Of a stretch of DNA of 5,205 nt, positions 1 to 5,205 are shown piece by piece. Positions within the stretch are counted from its first letter, which is position 1; each line of letters opens with the position of its first letter. The stretch spans positions 1-5,205 of the forward strand of contig JAEYWB010000282.1 in assembly GCA_023429275.1 (NCBI GenBank). Reading direction: 5' to 3'. A program made the position numbers and the translations under genes. Source of the stretch: Planctomycetota bacterium (GTDB taxonomy: Bacteria > Planctomycetota > Planctomycetia > Planctomycetales > Planctomycetaceae). The notes under the pieces are model-generated. The model searched no databases, was not told the origin of the DNA, and worked only from the letters and a program-made list of their open reading frames with translations.

Positions 1-114
1 GGCAGGGGTCGCATCGAGCCGCGGGATCAGATCCGGTCATGGCCTCGCTGGGGTCCTGCAAATCCAAAGGCGCCATCGCCGACGGGCGAAACGGCCGCCG
101 ACCCGAACAGGATA
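1..114. other. Region downstream of cbiX, no supported gene
   Basis: After the cbiX stop (TGA, 115-117) the minus strand holds a direct repeat of the 7-mer CGCCGAC (77-83 and 96-102 on the plus strand) and no hairpin followed by a T-run. An open minus-strand frame runs from ATG at 74-76 to the left edge but has no ribosome-binding site and no recognisable motif, so it is not called as a gene. Confidence 0.4.
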
Positions 115-543
115 TCAAACCGGCCCCGCCTCGCTCAGCCGATCGAGAAGGATGTCGACGATTCGCGGATGCAGCCCGAGTGGCGGACAGAGCTCGACCG
201 TCCGGTCCGGATGGACTTTCGCGAACTCGGCCCGGAAGGCTTCGAGATCCTGCGTCACGTGCGAGCCGGCTGAGAGAAAGAAGGGAAGCATTCGGATGCG
301 GGTCGCCCCCGAGGCGAGGCAGCGTTCGAGACCCTCCGGAATCGTCGGCGCGGCGAGTTCGAGATAGGCGATCTCGATGATCTCATCCGGAAGCCGGGGC
401 CGGAGCATCCCGGCGAGGCGGACGAGATCGGCGTTCGCGTCAGGGCGCCGGCTGCCGTGGGCAATCAGGAGGACAGCGGAGGAGTGAGGCATGAATCCGG
501 TGAGGGAGCGAAGAGACGAGTCGGTTCGCCGCATAGTAGCCAT
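115..543 (-). CDS. cbiX: CbiX-type sirohydrochlorin chelatase (single-domain)
   Basis: Predicted cytoplasmic chelatase that inserts Co2+ (cobalamin route) or Fe2+ (siroheme route) into sirohydrochlorin. The 142-residue product has the family's opening strand and metal-site loop (LLIAHGSRRPDAN, residues 26-38, His29), a central LELAAPTIPEGLERCL helix region (61-76), and the second histidine loop FFLSAGSHVTQDL (88-100, His95). It ends with PPLGLHPRIVDILLDRL (120-136). The length matches the short, one-domain CbiX proteins that pair as homodimers, not the two-domain forms of about 250-300 residues. The start is uncertain. ATG at 541-543 has an AGGAG four bases upstream; ATG at 532-534 is also possible; ATG at 490-492 would begin the protein just before the first strand, as in most relatives, but has no clear ribosome-binding site. 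It lies 80 bases downstream of the RND gene on the same strand. Fe versus Co specificity cannot be read from the sequence. Family call is confident; symbol and metal are less so. Confidence 0.9.
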   Translation of the reverse strand: MATMRRTDSSLRSLTGFMPHSSAVLLIAHGSRRPDANADLVRLAGMLRPRLPDEIIEIAYLELAAPTIPEGLERCLASGATRIRMLPFFLSAGSHVTQDLEAFRAEFAKVHPDRTVELCPPLGLHPRIVDILLDRLSEAGPV

Positions 544-560
544 CTCGCTCCTGCGAGATG
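541..560 (-). repeat. Perfect 8-bp hairpin over the cbiX ribosome-binding site and start
   Basis: CATCTCGC at 541-548 and GCGAGATG at 553-560 are exact reverse complements around a 4-base loop. In the minus-strand transcript the loop is AGGA (the Shine-Dalgarno core), and the 3' arm ends in the ATG start codon at 541-543. There is no following run of T on the minus strand, so it is not an intrinsic terminator. Any effect on translation is inferred from position only. Confidence 0.75.
548..552 (-). promoter_or_regulatory. Shine-Dalgarno sequence of the cbiX-like gene
   Basis: On the minus strand AGGAG lies four bases before the ATG at 541-543 and thirteen before the ATG at 532-534. It favours the longer form of the protein over the start at 490-492. 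Four bases is slightly short and thirteen slightly long, so the site does not decide between the two upstream ATGs. The AGGA part is exactly the loop of the hairpin at 541-560. Confidence 0.55.
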
Positions 561-623
561 AGGGAGGAGACGGGGGCCGGCCAACCAGGATCAGCCCGTC
601 CAGACACGGAGCGAGATGGCTGC

Positions 624-3600
624 TCAGTGCTTCACCGTCTCGCTGACCTCATGGACGAGCGTCGGGTGGTCGGGCTCAGGGTGTCCGCTCCACCACTCCG
701 CCAGACGCTGGAAGATGACGAAGAAGACCGGCACGAAGAAGACGGCGAGGACGGTCGAGGCGAGCATCCCGCCGAACACCGCCGTTCCCAGGGCGCGGCG
801 GCCCGCGGCCCCTGCCCCCGTCGCGATGACCAGCGGCACGACGCCGAGGATGAACGCGAACGACGTCATCAGGATCGGCCGGAACCGCAGCCGCGACGCT
901 TCGATCGCCGCCTCGAGAATCGGCGTCCCCCGGGCCCGGATCTCCCGCGCGAACTCGACGATCAGGATCGCGTTCTTACTCGCGAGGGCGATGATCAGCA
1001 CGATCCCGATCTGGGTGTAGACGTTGATGTCCATCCCCCGGAGGGCGACCGCCGCCACCGCGCCGAGAAGACCGAGCGGCACGATCAGGATCACCGCGAC
1101 CGGGATCAGCCAGCTCTCGTACTGCGCCGCGAGCACGAGGTAGACGAGCACCACCGCCATCGTGAAGATGAGGTACACCTCGCTGCCGACCTTCCGCTCC
1201 TGATAGGCGGTCCCTGTCCACTCGATCCCCATCGTATCCGGCAGGTTTGCCGCGGCGATCTGTTCCATCAGGAGGAGCGCGTCTCCCGAGCTGACTCCCG
1301 CAGCCGGCTCACCGGTGATGGAGGCGGTCCGGTACAGGTTGAAGCGGTTGATGATCTGCGGCCCGAACGACTTGCGGACCTTGGCCACCGTCCCGAGCGG
1401 CAGCATCTGGCCGCTGTTGTTCCGGACCTCGAGACGTTCGATGTCCTCCGGCTCGGCCCGGAACTCCGGCTCCGCCTGCACGCGGACCTGGTACGTCCGG
1501 CCGAACTTGTTGAAGTCGTTGACGTAGGCCGAACCGAGCGCCGTCTGCAGCGTGCTGAAGACCGTGCTCAGCGGGAGGTTGAGGCTCTTGACCTTGGCCC
1601 GGTCGATGTCGACGTAAAGCTGCGGTACGCCGGCCCGGAAGGTGGTGTTGATCGTCGGGGCAATCTGCGGACTCCCGGCGGCGTCGGTCTGGCCACGGGC
1701 CGCTTCCATGATGAGCTGCGTGACCGTCGAGAGCTGCTCCGCCCCGGCGTCCGCCTGGTCCTCGACCTGCAACTGGAATCCGGCCCGGACCCCGAGGCCG
1801 CGGATCGACGGCGGCGGGAAGGCGAAGACCGTCGCCTCCTTGATCTGCGAGAACTGCCCCATGAGCTGACCGATGATCGACTCGACGGTGATCTTCTTCG
1901 GCAGCCGTTCCTCCCAGTCCTTGAGCGTGACGAACAGCGTCCCCGCGTTCGACGCACTGCTGCCGTCGAGGAGCGACAGCCCCCCGATCGTCACCCAGTC
2001 CTGGATGCCGTCGGTCTTCTTGATGATCTCGTCGATCCGCCGCATCACCTCGCGCGATCGCTGCTGCGACGCCGCGTCGGGGAGCTGAATGGCGACGAAG
2101 ATGTACCCCTGGTCTTCATTCGGAAGGAATCCCGACGGAACGGCGGTGTAGCCCCACCCCGCAAGGGCCACGAGGCCCGCGAAGAAGACCATCACGGCAA
2201 ACGTGTTCCGGACCAGGACCCGCACACAGGCGACGTACATCCGCTCAAACACGTTGTAGACGGCGTTGAAACCGCGATAAAAGACGTTCCGCTTCTCCGG
2301 GGGGGTCGGGGGCCGCAGCCACAAGGCGCACTGGGCGGGCTTGAGCGTGACGGCGTTGATCGCGCTGATGACCGCGGTCGCGGCGATCGTCAGGGCGAAC
2401 TGACGGTAGAGCTGCCCGGTGATGCCGCCGAGGAAGGCACTCGGCAGGAACACCGCCATCAGGACGAGCGTAATGCCGATGATCGGCCCGAGCACCTCGC
2501 TCATCGCCTGGATCGTCGCCTCTTTCGGAGGCTTTCCATGCTCGATGTGGTGCGCGGCGTTCTCGACGATGACGATCGCGTCGTCGACCACGATCCCGAT
2601 CGCGAGGACGAGTCCGAACAGGGTCAGCATGTTGACCGAGAAGCCGAGCGCCGCCATCGCCGCGAACGCGCCGACGATCGTGACCGGCACCGTCGTGGCG
2701 GGGATCAGCACCGCCCGCCAGTCCTGCAGGAAGACCAGGATGACGATCAGCACGAGGACGCCCGCCTCGATCAGGGTCTGGTAGACCTCGTGGATCGACG
2801 CATTGACGAACTTCGTCGTATCGAGCGTCACCTGGTAGCGGAGCCCTTCGGGAAAGGTCCTGCTGAGGCGGTCCATCGTCCTCTTGACTTCCTCGGCGAC
2901 CGCAAGCGCATTCGCGCCGGGGAGCTGGTAGATCCCGATGTTGGCGGTCGGCTTTCCCTGCTGGAGGTTGAACTGGTCGTACGACTGCGCCCCGAGCTCG
3001 ACTCGCGCGACATCCTTGAGGTAGGTGAGCTGCCCCGACTCCCCCGTCTTGATGATGATGTTCCGGAACTCCTCCTCGTCGGTGAGCCGGCCGAGCGTCG
3101 TGACCGCGAGCTGGAACTGCTGGTTCTCGGGCGAAGGGGGCTGGCCGATCTGGCCGGCGGCGACCTGGACGTTCTGCTCGCGGATCGCCGCGACGACGTC
3201 CTGCGTCGTGAGGTTACGGGCCTTGAGCTGCTCGGGATCGATCCAGATCCGCATGCTGTAGCTGCCGGTCCCGAACACCGTGACGTCGCCGACGCCGTAA
3301 ATACGGCTCAGCTCGTCCCGCAGTCGCAGGGTCGCGTAGTTCGCAAGGTACAGGTTGTCGTACTCATCCTTTTTCTCCTCCGTCGCATTGAGGGAGAGGA
3401 TCAGGATGAAGTTCGACGACTGCTTGCGGACCGTGATCCCGAGCCGCTGGACGTCTTCCGGAAGGAGCGGCGTCGCCGCCGAGACGCGGTTCTGCACGAG
3501 AACCTGCGCGTCGTCGAGGTTCGTCCCGATATCGAACGTGATCGTCAGCGAATAGGTCCCGTTCCCCGACGAGGTCGAGGACATGTAGAGCATGTTCTCG

Positions 3601-3818
3601 ACGCCTTTCACCTGCTGCTCGATCGGCGCGGCAACCGTCGAGGCGACGACGCTCGCATCCGCCCCGGGATAGTTCGCCGCGACGACGACCGTCGGGGGAG
3701 TGATCTCGGGGTACTGCTCGATCGGCAGCGCCCAGAGGGCGACGCCGCCGATCAGCATCGTCACGATCGCGATGACGTTCGCGAAGATCGGCCGCTCGAT
3801 GAAGAATTTCGAGAACAT
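624..3818 (-). CDS. RND multidrug efflux transporter, HAE1/AcrB family, inner membrane
   Basis: Proton-driven trimeric inner-membrane pump that takes substrates from the periplasm or membrane and passes them to an outer-membrane channel through a fusion protein. The 1064 residues are full length for the family. The N-terminus MFSKFFIERPIFANVIA is canonical and fixes the start. TM1 is about 11-30, TM2-TM6 about 347-496, TM7 about 540-560 and TM8-TM12 about 880-1037, with two large periplasmic loops at 31-346 and 561-879. The proton-relay residues are present: Asp412-Asp413 in TM4 (IVVDDAIVIVEN), Lys948 in TM10 (LASKNAILIVEF), and Arg978 and Thr985 (RLRFRPILMTS). The Asp pair argues for HAE1 and against the heavy-metal CusA group. 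GVGDVTVFG (175-183) and PPPSIRGLG (668-676) match the porter domain. The likely partner gene lies 108 bases upstream. There is no Shine-Dalgarno sequence before the ATG; the preceding ten bases are CGCGCTCCTC. Substrates cannot be predicted. Confidence 0.97.
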   Translation of the reverse strand: MFSKFFIERPIFANVIAIVTMLIGGVALWALPIEQYPEITPPTVVVAANYPGADASVVASTVAAPIEQQVKGVENMLYMSSTSSGNGTYSLTITFDIGTNLDDAQVLVQNRVSAATPLLPEDVQRLGITVRKQSSNFILILSLNATEEKKDEYDNLYLANYATLRLRDELSRIYGVGDVTVFGTGSYSMRIWIDPEQLKARNLTTQDVVAAIREQNVQVAAGQIGQPPSPENQQFQLAVTTLGRLTDEEEFRNIIIKTGESGQLTYLKDVARVELGAQSYDQFNLQQGKPTANIGIYQLPGANALAVAEEVKRTMDRLSRTFPEGLRYQVTLDTTKFVNASIHEVYQTLIEAGVLVLIVILVFLQDWRAVLIPATTVPVTIVGAFAAMAALGFSVNMLTLFGLVLAIGIVVDDAIVIVENAAHHIEHGKPPKEATIQAMSEVLGPIIGITLVLMAVFLPSAFLGGITGQLYRQFALTIAATAVISAINAVTLKPAQCALWLRPPTPPEKRNVFYRGFNAVYNVFERMYVACVRVLVRNTFAVMVFFAGLVALAGWGYTAVPSGFLPNEDQGYIFVAIQLPDAASQQRSREVMRRIDEIIKKTDGIQDWVTIGGLSLLDGSSASNAGTLFVTLKDWEERLPKKITVESIIGQLMGQFSQIKEATVFAFPPPSIRGLGVRAGFQLQVEDQADAGAEQLSTVTQLIMEAARGQTDAAGSPQIAPTINTTFRAGVPQLYVDIDRAKVKSLNLPLSTVFSTLQTALGSAYVNDFNKFGRTYQVRVQAEPEFRAEPEDIERLEVRNNSGQMLPLGTVAKVRKSFGPQIINRFNLYRTASITGEPAAGVSSGDALLLMEQIAAANLPDTMGIEWTGTAYQERKVGSEVYLIFTMAVVLVYLVLAAQYESWLIPVAVILIVPLGLLGAVAAVALRGMDINVYTQIGIVLIIALASKNAILIVEFAREIRARGTPILEAAIEASRLRFRPILMTSFAFILGVVPLVIATGAGAAGRRALGTAVFGGMLASTVLAVFFVPVFFVIFQRLAEWWSGHPEPDHPTLVHEVSETVKH

Positions 3819-3926
3819 GAGGAGCGCGAGGGTTAGAGGTGAAAGCCTGGCCGTCAGAGAGAGGAGCGGATGACGAGGTGGAACGGACTGGCTGTTCGTC
3901 CGCCTCCAACCTCTTGCCTCTCCTCT
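3819..3926 (-). other. Spacer between fusion-protein and transporter genes
   Basis: This 108-base gap has no supported gene. In the minus-strand transcript it begins with a purine-rich stretch (AGAGGAGAGGCAAGAGG) after the fusion-protein stop and ends with pyrimidine-rich tracts before the transporter ATG. No convincing -35/-10 pair or terminator was seen. The two genes therefore probably share a transcript, although the gap is longer than in most tightly packed pump operons. Confidence 0.5.
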
Positions 3927-3934
3927 CTAACCCT
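3829..3934 (-). repeat. 10-bp inverted repeat linking fusion-protein stop to transporter start
   Basis: AGGGTTAGAG at 3829-3838 and CTCTAACCCT at 3925-3934 are perfect reverse complements separated by 86 bases. The right arm includes the fusion-protein stop codon (TAG, 3927-3929). The left arm ends ten bases before the transporter ATG. A second 9-bp pairing, AGAGAGGAG at 3858-3866 with CTCCTCTCT at 3920-3928, overlaps the same right arm, so only one can form. Part of this complementarity comes from low-complexity purine and pyrimidine tracts, so chance is a real alternative. Confidence 0.45.
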
Positions 3935-5205
3935 TCTTCTCTCCTTCACCTGTCGACGGCGCGGGCTCCGTTCCGGCAGCCGCGGGGAGCGCAGGGGCGG
4001 CGGGAGCAGGACCTCGTTCATCGCGAGCGGCCGGAGAGGCCGCCCGCGGGTTGTTCTCTGCCGATGGACTGGCGGCCTCCGTCGGCGACGTATCGCCGGC
4101 TTTGGCCGGCTTTCCGTCCGGCCCCGGTGGAGGAGCCGGCTTGGCGGACTGTTCGGGAGCCGGTGTCGTGACGGGGCCGCCGCTGTTGCCGCCCCCCGCG
4201 CCGCCGACGGTCGACTCCTTCGTCGGATCCTTCGGAGTCACGGCCCCCCCGGGACGGGCCCGCTGCAGGCCGTTGACGATGATCCGGTCTCCGGCGCTCA
4301 CTCCCGACCGGACGATCCGCATCCCGTCGATGGCCGGTCCGAGCTCGACGAGCCGGTACTGGACGATGTTCTTGTCGTCCACGGTCAGGAGGTATTCCCC
4401 GCGCTGGTCCGTTCCGACCGCCCGTTCCTCGATGAGCAGCTGCGGCTTCGGCTTTCCGAGCGGAGCCTGGATGCGGACGAACAGACCGGGGATCAGCGCC
4501 ATATCATCGTTCGGGAAGCTTCCTCGCCGCAGGACGGTGCCGGTCCCCGGATCGACCCCGAACTCGCGGTAATCGAGATATCCCTTGCGGGGATACCCCT
4601 TCTCACTCGCGAGGCCGAGGAACAGCTCGGGAGCCACCTTTTCGGGATCGGGGATCGCATTCGCCCGGCGCAGCTCCATCAGCCGCAGCAGCTCCCGCTC
4701 ACTGACGTAGAAGAACGCATGGATCGGCGTGATGCTCTCGATGGTCGCCAGCTCGGTCATCTGGGCTTGAACGAGGTTCCCCCGGTCGAGGAGATGGCGG
4801 CTGATCCGCCCGGTGATCGGCGCCCGGATCTCGGTGTAGCCGAGCTGAAGCTGGGCATTCCGCAGGTCCGCCTTCGCGGCGGAGACGTCGGCCGCGGCCG
4901 TGTGCCGCTGTGCCGTGGCGCTCTCGACGTCGCTCTCCGGCGCGGCATTCTGATCGAACAGCTTCCTCGCGCGGGCAATCGCCAGCTCTGCCTTCTTCAG
5001 CGTCGCTTCGGCCCGCTCCAGTCCGGCCTGTGCAAGTTGCAGCTTCGCCTGGTAGGGAGCCTGCTCGATGACGAAGAGAAGATCCCCCTCATTCACCGTC
5101 GCCCCATCCTCGAACCCGATCTTCTCGAGGATTCCGCCGACCTGGGCGCGAAGGTCCACCCGCGCCGTCGCGCGGGTTGTTCCGGTGAATTCGATCGTCT
5201 CGACA
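3927..5205 (-). CDS. RND efflux membrane fusion protein (HlyD/AcrA family), N-terminus off window
   Basis: Periplasmic adaptor joining the RND transporter to an outer-membrane channel. The frame stays open to the right edge, and the 15 residues before the GTG at 5157-5159 (including VETIEFTGTTRATAR) are typical fusion-protein sequence. That GTG is therefore internal, and the true start with its signal or lipoprotein peptide lies outside. Counting from the first whole codon at 5202-5204, 425 residues are visible. First lipoyl half: about 23-46 (GGILEKIGFEDGATVNEGD). Alpha-helical hairpin: about 50-122, rich in Ala, Leu and Lys. Second lipoyl half: IRAPITGRISRHLLDRGN (126-143). Beta-barrel: about 152-250, including GYLDYREFGVDPGTGT and IPGLFVRI. 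Membrane-proximal domain: about 255-320, ending GDRIIVNGLQRARPG. Residues about 326-425 are a low-complexity Pro/Ala/Gly/Ser tail without Cys or a membrane segment. The family call is very secure; the exact pump type and substrate are not. Confidence 0.95.
   Translation of the reverse strand, partial: VETIEFTGTTRATARVDLRAQVGGILEKIGFEDGATVNEGDLLFVIEQAPYQAKLQLAQAGLERAEATLKKAELAIARARKLFDQNAAPESDVESATAQRHTAAADVSAAKADLRNAQLQLGYTEIRAPITGRISRHLLDRGNLVQAQMTELATIESITPIHAFFYVSERELLRLMELRRANAIPDPEKVAPELFLGLASEKGYPRKGYLDYREFGVDPGTGTVLRRGSFPNDDMALIPGLFVRIQAPLGKPKPQLLIEERAVGTDQRGEYLLTVDDKNIVQYRLVELGPAIDGMRIVRSGVSAGDRIIVNGLQRARPGGAVTPKDPTKESTVGGAGGGNSGGPVTTPAPEQSAKPAPPPGPDGKPAKAGDTSPTEAASPSAENNPRAASPAARDERGPAPAAPALPAAAGTEPAPSTGEGEKKG
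3930..4229 (-). other. Region encoding the Pro/Ala-rich C-terminal tail of the fusion protein
   Basis: About 100 codons after the membrane-proximal domain encode a disordered-looking tail with glycine runs (VGGAGGGNSGG), then Pro/Ala/Lys stretches (KPAPPPGPDGKPAKAG), and a charged end (STGEGEKKG). It stays in frame with the domain before it up to a TAG stop, and no frameshift is needed. Typical AcrA-like proteins end within a few tens of residues of the membrane-proximal domain, so this is an extension. Its function is unknown; linker, cell-wall or crowding roles are only guesses. Confidence 0.7.

Larger units (their letters stand above)
538..621 (-). repeat. 14-bp inverted repeat bridging the RND stop and cbiX start
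   Basis: AGCCATCTCGCTCC at 538-551 and GGAGCGAGATGGCT at 608-621 are perfect reverse complements separated by 56 bases. After one mismatch two further pairs reach 535 and 624. The right arm starts directly after the RND stop codon (624-626). The left arm contains most of the cbiX Shine-Dalgarno sequence and its ATG. It shares the 541-548 arm with the smaller hairpin at 541-560, so the two structures cannot form at the same time. No T-tract follows, so a terminator role is not supported. Confidence 0.75.

Noticed and set aside
1..76. Possible start of a further minus-strand gene (ATG at 74-76 or 38-40, open to the left edge).
   Set aside because: At most 25 codons are visible, with no ribosome-binding site and no motif (it begins MAPLDLQDPSEAMTG). 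It could be real, but the window does not support it.
39..380. Plus-strand open frame of 113 codons overlapping the cbiX gene.
   Set aside because: Arg/Pro/Ser-rich antisense shadow of a well-supported gene, with no domain of its own.
575..582. GGCCGGCC palindrome in the spacer before cbiX, considered as an operator or terminator stem.
   Set aside because: It has no loop or T-tract, and an 8-base GC palindrome is expected by chance at this GC content.
115..3818. A functional link between the chelatase and the efflux pump, such as cobalt or tetrapyrrole export.
   Set aside because: Only same-strand proximity supports it. The transporter has the double-Asp HAE1 signature, not that of the heavy-metal group, and nothing else in the window concerns cobalamin or siroheme.
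558..3836. A very long plus-strand open frame (1092 codons) covering the whole RND gene on the opposite strand.
   Set aside because: It is in codon-on-codon register with the real gene, so stops would arise only where the transporter uses TTA, CTA or TCA, codons avoided in GC-rich DNA. Its translation is Arg/Asp/Glu-rich with no recognisable domain, while the minus strand encodes a full canonical transporter.
4095..4114. Short tandem repeat (GCCGGCTTT / GGCCGGCTTT) in the fusion-protein tail.
   Set aside because: It encodes part of the low-complexity Lys-Pro-Ala tail and has only two copies; it is adequately explained as coding repetition.
5157..5159. GTG as the start of the fusion protein.
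   Set aside because: The frame continues upstream to the edge with typical family sequence (IEFTGTTRATARVDLRAQVGG), and a periplasmic adaptor needs a signal or lipoprotein peptide, which is absent after this GTG.

Overview
The window is GC-rich DNA (roughly 60-65% by eye) in which all three recognisable genes lie on the minus strand, so transcription runs from the right edge to the left edge. In transcription order they are: a periplasmic membrane fusion protein (HlyD/AcrA type, its N-terminus cut off by the right edge), an inner-membrane RND multidrug transporter of the HAE1/AcrB type (complete, 1064 residues), and a small single-domain CbiX-type sirohydrochlorin chelatase (complete, about 125-142 residues). 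No rRNA, tRNA, CRISPR array, insertion sequence or intrinsic terminator with a T-tract was found.

The host is a Gram-negative-type (two-membrane) bacterium, because an RND pump with a membrane fusion protein needs an outer membrane. The high GC, the long Pro/Ala/Gly/Ser-rich tail on the fusion protein and the single-domain chelatase would fit a planctomycete-like genome. This is a weak inference; no sequence feature here fixes the phylum.

Layout: 1-114, downstream of the chelatase gene, with no supported gene. 115-543, cbiX-like gene. 544-623, an 80-base spacer that carries an unusual set of inverted repeats around the cbiX ribosome-binding site and start codon. 624-3818, RND transporter gene. 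3819-3926, a 108-base spacer, purine/pyrimidine-rich, with competing inverted repeats joining the fusion-protein stop codon to the region just before the transporter start. 3927-5205, membrane fusion protein gene.

The fusion protein and transporter would form two parts of a tripartite efflux pump driven by the proton gradient. The third part, a TolC/OprM-like outer-membrane channel, is not in the window and could be upstream, elsewhere, or shared. The chelatase inserts Co2+ or Fe2+ into sirohydrochlorin, for cobalamin or siroheme synthesis. Nothing in the sequence ties it functionally to the pump beyond same-strand proximity.

The genes themselves are ordinary family members. The part most worth a second look is the spacer before cbiX, where one segment containing the Shine-Dalgarno sequence and start codon can pair with either of two upstream copies of its complement. 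No previously undescribed protein system is evident.
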